Origin: Cristatella mucedo
Taxonomy: Eukaryota > Bryozoa > Phylactolaemata > Cristatellidae
Length of the DNA: 64,000 nucleotides
Assembly (NCBI GenBank): GCA_009760855.2
Contig: WPIO01000055.1
Span: 2,470,001 to 2,534,000 of the forward strand
Direction: 5' to 3'
The notes under the pieces are model-generated. The model had not been told where the DNA came from and made no database searches. It saw nothing but the letters and a program-made list of their open reading frames with translations. Shown piece by piece: positions 1 to 13,700 of this stretch (positions within the stretch are counted from its first letter, which is position 1; each line of letters starts with the position of its first letter). Made by a program: the position numbers and the translations under genes.

Positions 1-39
1 CTGCATCTCAACAAGTGGTGTCATATTAGCCGCAAGACT

Positions 40-202
40 GAGCCGCGACGGCATACTAGGTAAGGCGGTTGCTTTCATGACCGAGGTTGTGGGTTCGATT
101 CCTGTGCTGGGCGACTCTTTATCGCCACTGCAAGCGGTGGCGATAGCCGTAAAGGCTCTTCTGTCGCTATACAAAAAAAGGCTGTTGAATCAGCCAGGAT
201 TT
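40..202 (+). mobile_element. SINE-1 copy (tRNA-like SINE)
   Basis: This is one of about a dozen copies of a ~165-bp family. The 5' half resembles a tRNA: a weak A-box-like ACTAGGTAAGGCGG, then a B box GGGTTCGATTCC. The 3' half contains CACTGCAAGCGGTGG and ends TATACAAAAAAAGGCTGTTGAATCAGCC. No protein is encoded. Family membership is seen directly by comparison with copies at 8.4, 23.6, 30.3, 31.2, 41.8, 53.6 and 54.3 kb; Pol III origin is inferred from the boxes. Confidence 0.85.
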
Positions 203-549
203 CTTACTATTTAAGAGCAAAATGGGTCAGTCAATTAACAGAATACTATAGTAAGGTGTAAGTTGAGTCATTAAAATAAATGTTAACATCACCATATGAA
301 GGGGCGATTACAGAATCGAAATGAGATAAGATAAATCCGAGAGAAAGGAGGACTTGTTACCTGAGGGGCGATAGATTACTGACACCATTGGCAACTTGTA
401 ATCAAATTGACGAAAAACAAGAGATTCGAAAGAGGCTCGCTTCGAGGCGGCTGCAGATGGCTTTGAAATTGAGGGAGAAGGTGCCGGCGACAACTGCGGC
501 GTCTCCTCCACCCGTTTTGATGGATTTAGGGGTGTGAAAGAAATAAAAG
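203..549. other. Unassigned spacer
   Basis: Mildly AT-rich sequence between a SINE and a LINE. I see no gene, RNA or repeat in it. Confidence 0.5.
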
Positions 550-1104
550 CTTATAATAATAATAATCCACTTGATAAAGCGCCCTCAGAGAACTTAATCT
601 CTCTCTCTAGGCGCTTAACATTTGCTGCAAAGGGAAATGCAATTGAATGGTGAGTAAAATCATGCTTGATAAACAAACAACATAAATAACATGGTTAGGG
701 GTGACATGCACAGGGTCAGCATGCAAATGTGGTTAGTGGCAGCATGCACAGTGTCAGCACGAATAAGCACATCAAGGACGAATCACAGGGACCCACTAAA
801 TGCTGTCTTAAGTAGGTGTGTTTTTAAGTTCTTTTTATAAATGTGGTCAGGTCAGGGGATGTTCTGACGCAGGTCGGGAGGGAGTTCCAGGCTTTGGGAG
901 CATACGAACTAAATGCAGGGTCTCCAAAGGATTTGAGGTTTGTACGGGGTATTTGTAGACTGTTGGATTCCGAAAAGTGGGTGGTGCGATGCTTGGCCTG
1001 ATGGGGGAGTATATCGGAGAGATAGACTGGAGCCAAAGAATGAAGTGACCTAAAAGTGAGCGACAAAACCTTGAAGTCAATCCGTTGCTTGACTGGTAGC
1101 CAGC
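550..1104 (-). mobile_element. LINE-A, 5'-truncated 3' part (L2/CR1-like)
   Basis: Read on the minus strand it encodes the end of a reverse-transcriptase ORF (LPVKQRIDFKVLSLTFRSLH, then KAWNSLPTC), a 3' UTR with TGCATGTCACCCCTAACCAT, the terminal stem-loop and an (ATT)n tail at 550-566. The plus strand therefore starts with the tail. It is 5'-truncated and carries no functional ORF. Confidence 0.9.
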
Positions 1105-3970
<2,866 letters not shown>

Positions 3971-4300
3971 CTTGTGACTGTCCTTGGAAAGGGTAAGCGT
4001 GAGCCTTGACAAACATTTTGCTCCTGAAAAACGTGCTGCCGGAACGCCTCAACTGACAGTTAGCCATGGGCTGAGAGAACGATCCATTCTGCGGACATCA
4101 TGCCAGCGGCGTATGTTCACTCACGCTAATTGGCCACCCGTTGTAAAACTTTGCTTTCTAGCGAGCAAAAACAAGTCCGCTGCAATGGGCTAAGGACCAC
4201 GCCCAATCGACTGAGGATGACTTATAAAAAGTTGAGTGGACTAAAAAATCAAAGTCTTTTATTTTTAACGCAGATAGGAAATCGCCGGTGAGTGGCTCAT

Positions 4301-4484
4301 TCGTGAAACGTACCGTCATCACTGAATTCAAAAGACAGTAAAGCTCTAAAGCCGGAGGTTCTGAAGCTGCCGGGCAATTATGTCGCAAAAAGTATCATGA
4401 ACCAGCTCTAGTACTTACACATCTAAACCAATGTCGCTACTACAAGTGCGATTGCTCTGAACTACTCCGCGTGGGCTACAATAT
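4301..4484 (+). repeat. 184-bp element, copy A (inverted twin at 5887-6071)
   Basis: The segment starting TCGTGAAACGTACC and ending GCTACAATAT is repeated in reverse complement at 5887-6071. By eye there are five substitutions and one single-base indel. Similarity stops sharply at both edges. It contains no ORF and no clear terminal inverted repeats. The second copy interrupts a LINE, so this looks like a short mobile element of unknown class. Confidence 0.85.
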
Positions 4485-4720
4485 TTAAGTGAGCAGCATA
4501 ACGATGCCAACCAAGCACACCGTGCCGACGGTGAGAAAAGGCATCGACGGCTGTCTCGATTTGTCTCCACTTGCGATGACTAAGCACGAGCTCCAATTCA
4601 AATCCATCTTTAAATCTTTGGGATGCTTTGGAGGGAAACGTAAGAAGATCGTGAGCGAATATTCGCGGGGGGATAACCCCGGGAGATAAAAAAAATGCTC
4701 GCTGTTGCTGACGTAGCCTT

Positions 4721-4905
4721 GCCTCATTTTTATAGCGGCATCATTATTATTCAGCCTCATTTTTATAGCGGCATCATTATTATTCAGCCTCATTTTTATA
4801 GCGGCATCATTATTATTCAGCCTCATTTTTATAGCGGCATCATTATTATTCAGCCTCATTTTTATAGCGGCATCATTATTATTCAGCCTCATTTTTATAG
4901 CGGCA
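4721..4905. repeat. 33-bp tandem array, 5.6 copies
   Basis: The contiguous unit GCCTCATTTTTATAGCGGCA followed by TCATTATTATTCA is repeated almost without variation. The first half matches the 3' end of SINE-1 (minus orientation, GCCTCTTTTTGTATAGCGAC) and the array runs directly into a diverged SINE-1. There are no spacers, so it is not CRISPR-like. The in-frame peptide repeat is a by-product. Confidence 0.95.
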
Positions 4906-5025
4906 GAAGAGCCCTGACGGCTACTAGTACCGCCGCTCGGTTAGTAATACAAAATCGCCCACGGCAGTATTCAAACCCACGACCTCGGTCTTGAAGAGCG
5001 AGCACCTTACCTCTCAAGAGATTCT
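4886..5025 (-). mobile_element. SINE-1 copy, diverged
   Basis: The order of motifs matches SINE-1 read backwards: GCGGCAGAAGAGCC, then ATCGCCCAC, then the B box as TTCAAACCCACGACCTCGG, then CACCTTACCT. The hairpin region is eroded. Its 3' end is the apparent seed of the 33-bp array to its left. Confidence 0.75.
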
Positions 5026-5607
5026 TTACTTAAGGCTGCACACGTAAGGCTGTATGTGCCAATGCTGGCGAGAAATTCCTCGTGGAACTATTACAAGGAT
5101 TGTGGCGGTCCCAGCAAACCCGCATAGAGGAATCGATCATCGCCTCCAATCACCTATAATCAATCAAATTATCCATCGCCTCAGTCGTGCGCCCGCGCAG
5201 AGGCAATTCGTTTTGAAAGCAGTGCACGATAGATTACCAGCGAAAGCCGTGAACTTTCGGGCAAGTATGGCCAGTCTGCTCTAACTATGACTAGAGCTTC
5301 CGTGTGTACAGCGCCGAGGCCCCATGGCCTCTACTCCTTACTACGCCCTCCCCCCCGACCGATCGCGACATAAACGTCTAATTCCGCTCGATGGTACACC
5401 GCAAAGTTCGTGTCGAATGAACATCACGTTTTTTTCGCTAAATGTTTTTTTTCGTCATTTTTTTTTATTTTGACGTCTCGCCCTGCCCACGGAAAAATCT
5501 TGCGGGTTCATACAAATTTTTAAGTTCATACAAATTCCGCCTTCATACAAATTAATCTTGTATGCCGCCCCCAGATGAAAATCCTGGCTCCAACTCTACA
5601 TGCCTGC

Positions 5608-6895
5608 TTAATAATAATAATAATAACACTAATAATTATAATGCACTTAATAAAGCCCCTCAGAGAACTCAATCTCTTTCTAGGCGCTTTACATTTGCTG
5701 CAAAGGGAAATGCGATTGAATGGCGAGTAATATCATGCTTGATAAACAACATGAATAACATGACTAGGGTTGACATGCACAGGGTCAGCATGCAAGTGTG
5801 GTTATTGGCAGCATACAACAGTGTCAGCACGCATAAGCACATGAAGGACGAATGACAGGGACCCACTAAATGCTGTCGTGTATTGTATATTGTAGCACAC
5901 GCGGAGTAATTCAGAGCAATCGCACTTGTAATAGCGACATTGGTTTAGATGTGTAAGTACTAGAGCTGGTTCATGATACTTTTTTGCGACATAATTGCCC
6001 GGCAGCTTCAGAACCTCCGGCTTTAGAGCTTTACTGTCTTTTGAATTCAGTTATGATGGTACGTTTCACGACATAAATATGTGTGTATTTAAGTTTCTTC
6101 TGAATTGTGTCAAGTCAGGGGATGCTGTGACGCAAGTCGGGAGTGAGCTCCAGGCTTTGGGAGCATACGAACTCAATGCAGGATCTCCAAAGGATTTGAG
6201 GTTTGTACAGGGTATTGGTAAACTTTTAGATTCCGAAAAGCGGGTGGTACGATGCTTGACCTGTTTGGGAAGTAGCTCTGAGAGATAGGCTGGAGCCAAA
6301 GAATGAAATGACCTAAAAGTGAGTGACAAAACTTTGAAGTCGATCCGTTGCTTGACTGGTAGCCAGTGCAGGTCGGCGAGAAGTGGTGAGATGTGGCAAC
6401 TGCGACGCTCACGACAGACAATCCTAGCTGCAGAGTTTTGCACCAGTTGCAAGCGCCTGAGTGTACAGGCCGGTAATCCAGCAAGCAGTGAGTTGCAGAA
6501 GTCGAGACGAGATGTCACAAATGCATGGACCAACTTGGACGTTGTATCTTTATCTAAACAAGCCCGAATTTGAGCAATGTTATGTAGCTGAAGTAGGCAG
6601 ACTTGACTGTGGAGCTACTGTGGTCGTCTAACGAGAGGTCACTTTGGAAAATGACACCTAGATTTCGTGCAGGATCAACAGGAGATATGCTGGCAGAGCC
6701 AATTTTGAGCGTCAGCCTTTCCGATTTCGGAATCACACTTTTTTGCCCACAACTAGTAGTTAGTTTAATCATAATTTAATTTAAGAAAGTTTTCTGTTAT
6801 CCATGAGCGGATGTCATCAATACATGCAGCAAGGGAGTTGAGAGAATTTGAGTTGCTCGATAGCTGGGAGGGATCAGAGCATAGGTACAACTGAG
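5608..6895 (-). mobile_element. LINE-A copy interrupted by the 184-bp element
   Basis: The (ATT)n tail and terminal stem-loop are at 5608-5705 and the 3' UTR continues to about 5886. After the inserted 184-bp element the LINE resumes at about 6072. The minus strand then encodes reverse-transcriptase C-terminal sequence (VHAFVTSRLDFCNSLLAGLP, LPVKQRIDFKVLSLTFRSFH) and upstream parts (LTLKIGSASISPV) to about 6895. It is frameshifted and non-functional. Confidence 0.9.
5887..6071 (-). mobile_element. 184-bp element, copy B, inside a LINE
   Basis: Reverse complement of 4301-4484. It sits in LINE-A exactly where other copies read TATTTATGACAGCATTT, so the LINE is the pre-insertion host. I could not define a target-site duplication. 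TCGTG at one edge and CACGA at the other may be coincidental. Confidence 0.85.
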
Positions 6896-6969
6896 TGCTT
6901 GTACATTTACTTGCATGAATGTATTGTATATAAAACAATTGAGATATTGGTTATCGGCCGATTAGGCCA

Positions 6970-7100
<131 letters not shown>

Positions 7101-7942
7101 AGATAGAGTCGCCGACTTCTTGTGGTTGCAGTGAGGCCCCGATCGCCCCCGCCCCGATATCTCGGGCGTCTTTTAAAGCATTTTAAAGTTCTCGATCACT
7201 TCCGAGTCGGCCAGTCACCAAACGCTCTTCTGATGCACGAGACGTTGCGGGCTGGTTCATCCGACGACGGCGCGTACCGCAGGCTTCGATGTCAGGTCAC
7301 TCGGCTCAGCATCCGTCAGCGATCCGATCTGCGACGAGCATTCAGCCGGCGGTCGAGTCGCAGCGTGGCGATAATTTTGGCGGCGATAATCTTGCAATGA
7401 TCCGCGACTATGGCGGCGCCTGTGCTTAGCCACCGACGTTGAAGTGCGCACAGATGACGTGCACTTCATCATAAGTCGGGATTACAGGGCAACGCAATGT
7501 CCAATTGTGTAAAGGTTTCCGCTGGAAATACTGCCGCGATTAACTCTCGGCGGACTGGATTTATGACTTCCGTCGTGGTTACTATGCTAGGCGAGAAGGC
7601 TGACGGGAAAAGTCAGTTTGGCGACGCGGCGCTGCTCGGGCGAGCATTGTAATCGTAGGGACGAATTAACTCGCTCGCCGATCGGTAAGTCGACGCGCTG
7701 CCTGTTCGTACGCTGCCACGTGATTTCGCGACGAGTCTGTGCGAGTAGTCTGCGTTACCTAATTTAAAGCGCAGGCAATGGCCTTCGCTTACGCTAGTGG
7801 CGCTGCTAGCGGCATTTCGCGGTTGGTCATCAACGGTGGGGCGTGGGCGTGCCCACCCGTCTGCCGCCGTCGCGCTCTGCCCTCGTCATTCGCGGCGCTA
7901 CTCGAACCAGTGGCGCTCAGGCGGACGTAATTTTCGCAGCTG
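7101..7942. other. Unassigned moderately GC-rich region
   Basis: No gene is recognised. CpG content is high, and ORFs on both strands lack domains. Confidence 0.5.
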
Positions 7943-8012
7943 GAATAATAATAATGCATTTGTATAGCGCGCTCAGAAAACCGAATCTCTTTCTAGACGC
8001 TTTACATATGCT
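7943..8012 (-). mobile_element. LINE-A tail-only copy
   Basis: Only the last ~70 bp of LINE-A are present: AATAATAATAATGC, the stem-loop region, then TTTACATATGCT. Similarity stops at 8012, immediately before the position where full copies read GCAAAGGG. Confidence 0.8.
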
Positions 8013-8372
8013 ACGGCTTAGAATTCCTTTCGCTCAAAGTTAGCATAGAGCGATATCTGGTATTTGCTAGGAATCGCTAAACTACCGAGCAATGGACAAA
8101 CTTAGCGGCAGCGCGCTGTCAGCAGCCACTGCCGTCGGAGTCTATCGACAGCACCTGCGGCATAGATCTTAGGTGAGAGCAGATACTTATTGACTTCGCT
8201 AGGTTGGTGGCCGAGCAAAAAATGGCCGTGAGTGCAAACAAACTAGAGCTAAGAGAGGCAGCTTATATGAAATGTGTACTGCACACGGGAAGTGGAGGAG
8301 GAGGCAAAAGAGTGTCAACGACTTTTTTTAATCGCTAGCTTCCAATCGCTATAAGAAGACGACGATATCAAG

Positions 8373-8405
8373 TAAAAAAAATATATATATATATATATAT
8401 ATATA
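8373..8405. repeat. (AT)n microsatellite
   Basis: A short run of AT dinucleotides immediately before a SINE-1 copy. Confidence 0.9.
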
Positions 8406-8406
8406 C

Positions 8407-8577
8407 GTAGCCGTAAATACTCACTAGGTAAGGCGGTTGCTTTTCACGGCATCGGCATCGAGGTCGTGGATTCGATTCCTGCGGTGGGCGATCCTGTATC
8501 GCCACTACAAGCGGTGGTGATAGCCGAATAGGCTCTTCTGTCACTATACAAAAAGAGGCTGTTACATCAGCTCATAT
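8407..8577 (+). mobile_element. SINE-1 copy
   Basis: Contains CACTAGGTAAGGCGGTTGC, the B box GGATTCGATTCC, CACTACAAGCGGTGG and the 3' end AAAAAGAGGCTGTTACATCAG. The hairpin segment is altered (CACGGCATCGGCATCGAGGT). Confidence 0.88.
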
Positions 8578-8804
8578 TTTTTTATAAGTAATACGTAGGG
8601 GAGCAGCGTTCAAAGGTGGGCAGACGCATTACTGAGCTGCGAAATACTGCAAAGCGATAAAAAACCTGCAGCTCTTGATGATAATAAGTAGTCGTTAGTA
8701 TGACGTATATAAATAGTACGGCGCCGCGAGAGAAATAAAGCTCCACGCGGGCTCTTTCAAGCTCGCCACTAGTAGAGCCGCACCAGCAGCAGCAGCAGCC
8801 ACCG

Positions 8805-10103
8805 CGTCTGGCACTGCTCTGCAATGGTTCAGGTCCTATCTCAGTGGGAGACTCCAGAGTATTGACGTGAATGGACAAAGATCATCCGAGGTACCTCTGA
8901 AATATGGGGTTCCTCAGGGCTCCGTGCTAGGTCCGGTTCTTTTCATGGTTTATACTCTCCCTCTTGCTGATGTGATTGCCAAGCACAATCTAGGCTTTCA
9001 CTTCTATGCGGATGACACTCAGTTGTACCTTTGATTTGATGCCTCCCAGCCTTCGAGCACCTCAAATTCTCTCAACTCACTTGCTGCATGCATTGATGAC
9101 ATCCGCACATGGATGGCAGCAAACTTTCTAAAACTAAACGATGATAAAACTAGCTTACTAGTTATGGGTAAACCCAGTGTGATTCAGAAATTGGAAAGAC
9201 TAACGCTCAAAATTGGCTCTGTTAGCATATATCTTGTTGAATCAGCTCAAAATCTAGGTCTCATGTTCCAAAGTGACCTCTTGTTAGACGACCACATCAG
9301 CTCCACAGTCAAATCTGCCTACTTTCAGCTACATAACATTGCTCAAATTCGGGCTTGTTTAGATAAGGATACTACGTCTAAGTTGGTCCATGCATTCGTG
9401 ACATCCCGTCTCGACTTCTGCAACTCACTGCTTACTGGCCTACCGGCATGTGCGATTAGGCGATTGCAGCCGGCGAAAAACTCCGCAGCTAGGCTTGTCT
9501 GTCGTGAGCGTCACAATTGCCACATCACACCACTTCTCGCCGATCTGCACTGGCTACCAGTCAAGTAACGCATTGACTTCAAGGTTTTGTCGCTCACTTG
9601 TAGGTCCCTTCGTTCTTTGGCTCACGCTTACCTATCACATATACACCCCCACCAGGCTAAGCATCGTACCAGCCGCTTTTCTGAATCTAGCTGTTTACCA
9701 ATACTTCGTACAAACCTCAAATCCTTTGGATACCGTGCATTTAATTCGTATGCTCTCAAAGCCTGGAACTCCCTCCCGACTTGTGTCAGAACATCCCTGA
9801 CTTGACCACTTAAAAAGAACTTAAAAACACACCTATTTATGACAGCATTTAGTGGGTCCCTGGGATTCGTCCTTAACGTGCTTATGCGTGCTGACACTGT
9901 GCGTGCTGACACTAACCACATTTGCATGCTGACCCTGTGCATGTCACCCCTAACCATGTTATTCATGTAGTTGGTTTATCAAGCATGATATTACTCACCA
10001 TTCAATTTCATTTTCCTTTGCAGCAAATGTAAAGCGCCTAGAAAGAGATTGAGTTATCTGAGGGCGCTTTATCAAGTGCATCCTTATTATTATTATTTTT
10101 ATC
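8805..10103 (+). mobile_element. LINE-A, longest plus-strand copy, with RT motifs
   Basis: This is a 5'-truncated L2/CR1-like non-LTR retrotransposon. Translation shows RT motifs VPQGSVLGP and FYADDTQ, a thumb/C-terminal region (FLKLNDDKTSLLVMGK, VHAFVTSRLDFCNSLLTG, ITPLLADLHWLPVK), a 3' UTR, the stem-loop and an ATT-rich tail. In-frame stops follow DDTQLYL and LHWLPVK, so it is dead. The N-terminal half, any endonuclease and ORF1 are missing. Confidence 0.93.
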
Positions 10104-10593
10104 TCGTGCGCCGATAACCATCTCTCCTCTGCTGGTCTTGTCGGGGTCCTCCCAAAGCAAACCGATAGCGCGCCGATAGCTCGAGCGGTCGCAGGCCGTT
10201 GTGATGTCGGGGTACAGTTCCGCCAGCGTCGAAATCCTTCAGGGCGTCGTGCTGTGCGCGATTTGCGGCGATCCAATGGCCCTGCCACGCCCCGACGTGA
10301 GGCGATGGCGAGGTAGGATATTCTCCTAGCGGCTTTCCAATGCCAGCTTTCCCGCAAACGGGCTCTGTCGCGCGAACTCGCGGTCCGCTGGGACCGGGCG
10401 GCCGTCGGCCGCAGCCGGCGGCTGCACAAAGGCAGCCGGGCAGCCTCGCTTTGGCTGTCGCCCGGCAGGGAATGGTTGCGCGCGCACTTGTTCGCCATTT
10501 GTGTATGAGACGCGGCCGTATTTCAGAGTGGTCGTGAGGAAATCCGAATTCATCTGAAGACGAACTTGTTCCGGCGGCCATCCGGCAGCAGCC
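10104..10593 (+). promoter_or_regulatory. CpG-rich probable promoter and 5' UTR of LSM14
   Basis: A GC- and CpG-rich block lies between the LINE tail and the LSM14 start codon. No TATA box is obvious. The position and composition suit a CpG-type promoter; this is inferred from location only. Confidence 0.5.
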
Positions 10594-10708
10594 ATGGCCA
10601 CTCCGTATCTTGGCAGCAAGATCAGTTTAATATCGAAGGCCGAAATACGTTACGAAGGCATACTGTACACGATAGACACGAAAGAGTCGACCGTTGCATT
10701 ATCCAAAG
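10594..10708 (+). CDS. LSM14: LSM14 exon 1 (LSm domain, first half)
   Basis: Encodes residues 1-38 plus one base of codon 39. It ends CCAAAG before the donor GTACTG. The peptide [20 protein letters not shown] is nearly invariant in the family. Confidence 0.95.
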
Positions 10709-13700
10709 GTACTGCTATTACCGCTCGTCGAATTCGCCCAGCCGAGAGCACGCCTCAAGCTCGGGTCGTTTGCCGTTTGCATTGCTGTCTCGCTAACGCC
10801 ATGCAGCCGCGGCCAGGACGAGACCCGGTTAGCGGCGCCCGGCCGTAGGCGGCAGCGGCGGCGGCGGCGCCCGTAGCTAGGGCCGCTCACGTCGCTCACG
10901 CTGTGCGCTCTCTCCGCTCTCTCCGCTCTCTCTACCGGTTGTAATTGTGCTGCCTCCATTATGGTGTAAGTGGACGTTTTAGCGCTGCATCGACTATAGG
11001 GTTGTCGTTTGTGGCTTTCCCGAAACCGCTGGCGTGGGCTCAGCTGGGCGGCCGAACCCCCCCCCTTACACACAGTCCGCGACCAGGTATTCCCTGTCAG
11101 CGGTAATCGTGCCTAGCTACGCTGGCCCGTGGCTATTGCGTTAGTGCTTCCTAATGCAGCCTTTTAGTGCTTGTATGTGAAGCTGCTAGCAAGTAGTTAA
11201 TGGTCAGGCACCGACCGCTGTACGACCTGCCGTATGCAGCAGATATTTATTTACTGTCAGTAATAATAATAATAATATACTTGATAAAGCCCCCTCAGAG
11301 AACTCAATCTCTTTCTAGGCGCTTTACATTTGCTGCAAAGGGAAATGTAATCGAATGGTGAGTAATATCTTGCCGGATAAACAAACTACATGAATAACAT
11401 GGTTAGGGGTGACATGCACAGGGTCAGCATGCAAATGTGGTTAGTGGCAGCATGCACAGTGTCAACACTCATAAGCACGTGAAGGACGAATCACAGGGAC
11501 CGACTAAATGCTGTCCTAAATAGGTGTTTTTAAGTTCTTTTTAAACGTGGTCAAGTCAGGGGATGTTGTGACGCAAGTCGGGAGTAGGTTCTTGGCTTGG
11601 GGAGCATACAAACTAAATGCACGGTTCCCAAAGGATTTGAGGTTTGTACGAGGTATATGTAATAATAATAATGATAATATACTTGATAAAGCCCCCTCAG
11701 AGAACTCAATCTCTTTCCAATCGCTTTACATTTGCTGCAAAGGGAAACCCAATTGAATGGCGAGTAATATGTTAACATTAGACTACGAAAAGCGGGTGGT
11801 ACGATGCTCGACCTGGTGGGGAGTATCGTCTGCAGGCGGGCGTATAGGAGGCGAACCTTCGGTAGGGGCCACTGAGCGAAGGTTCGGTCCGGACTGCAGC
11901 CGTCTCTGGCTTTATATACTGGCCGGCAGAGGCATTTTAGTGCCTGCCGAAGCGTTTTTTTGTTGTTGGCTGTCCTGCTTGTTCCCTGTCTGCGTTTCGG
12001 TCGTGTCTCGCCTCTTGCGACACTAGTCCCTCACAGCAGTTCTGTGTGCTAGCACACAGCTAGCTAGCTAGCTGCTTCGGGACCTGATTCGCTGAGCAGT
12101 TTGCTCCGAGATCCGAGGTTCGGTTGGGGGGGGGGGTGTGAGCTGGTTCGATGGCTTCTGAACACTTCCTCGTAGGACGTATGACGTATTCTCCTCCTCC
12201 TATTCCCCGACCTCCCTCCCTTTGAATGCTCTTTGCTTTGACCATATAGAGTGTGGAGCTAGGACGTATGTAACATCTCTTGACCCGGGGTGGGATGGGG
12301 TTCGAGTCTTATTTTGCGACCCTCTTCCCCCCCCCGTGTCGGCATCATTTACTCTGCTAAATTCCTCGTCCTCGTTGTGCTTTCGTGCAAGTGAGACTTC
12401 TTGCCGACTGTTGGCCACCTGTTGGCACGTGCGCGGAGCCCGGGCGTCTGCTGTGGCCGCTGTAGTGCGTTCCTTTGGGACGGAAGATAGGCCCACGGAC
12501 CGGCCAGTACCTCCGAGGAATGAAGTGTTCGAATACATCATCTTTCGAGGGCGGGACATCAAAGACCTGACGGTCTGCGAACCGCCGAAGCCGTTGAGCA
12601 ACCTCCACTCAATGGATCCTGCCATCGTCGAGGTCGGTCTTTGCTGCTGCACTCGGCGCCATTCATTCCTAGCTGACATTATACACGATATTGTGTGTTT
12701 GTTTGTCGCGTTGCCCCCTTTCCCTTCCCCACGCAGAGCTAGAGTTGTTGCCACGCTATTCACGTGTGCTCCTACCTCGGGTGTCGTTTGCAGTCCTCGC
12801 AGTCCGGCAGGCCTGCTGCCCACGTGACCGTGCCCTCTGCCTCACCTGTCGGCACCTATCAGCAGCACTTTACTCATCCGGCGGTAGCAGCAGCTCCGTC
12901 GGTGCCAGTCTACGGGCCTCAAGTTGTGTCCGCCGTTGGAACCACTCTGAATCAAGGTGAGAGGAAGATACGGTCGTCGGCGTGTCGATTTGGCGCGGCA
13001 GAGTTATTTGTCGAAGCGTCGATTTCCTCTGACGGAAGCTTGATCAGGTGATGCGATGCTGCCGTTGCAGAAACTACCGATCTTGCCAATGACATGAGTC
13101 GTATGCAGATCCGGGGTGCTCCTCAGCCGGTTAGGAAACCGTGTAAGTGCTGGCACGTGTTTGCTGTTCCTTCATTTAACTTACCTCCTGTCGTGTATTC
13201 CCCAGTAGTGTCGATGAAATGTCTTTCCTATTATATCGGGTCGTGATGTTGAGCAGATGGCAGCATTATTGACTGGAAGTGGCCCTTGCACTGGCTTGCT
13301 TCTCTCTGTATCAGCCCTGCGCGCGAATACGGTAGGCCGGCCATGCCGCCGTCTGCTCACCGAGAAGTTGGTCCTTTCACACTTATGATGAGTGAGTGTA
13401 ACACGCACGCACGCGCGAGCATGCTGCAGCTTGCATGAGAACATTAGAGCGATTATCACATTGACGAAGCATATGAAGCCGTGAGGAACTTGAATTGGAC
13501 TTGGTGCTTTGCCTTAAATGTCAGTGAATGTAGGGATGTCTAGATGTCAGTCATTATAGAGTTTCTGGGTTTAGGTGCGTAGAACCCCAAGGCATGGTCT
13601 CGCGAAGAATCTGAGGCTTAGCTTCACGACCCGAGCCATCTGTTTGACAGAAAGCTTGAGGAGTAAGTGTCACGGATAGGTACGCCTGAGCAAGAGAATA

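Larger units (their letters stand above)
10709..12465 (+). other. LSM14 intron 1
   Basis: 1.76 kb. It holds a LINE-A copy with a nested second tail (11261-11829) and a GGGGG-rich stretch near 12125. The start is GC-rich. Confidence 0.85.

Noticed and set aside
4721-4905. CRISPR-like direct repeats
   Set aside because: The 33-bp units are contiguous with no unique spacers, no cas genes are present, and the organism is an animal.
10594-10848. Single-exon 84-codon ORF as a complete small protein
   Set aside because: The LSm homology stops at the GT donor at 10709 and resumes in phase at 12466; the remainder is intron read-through.
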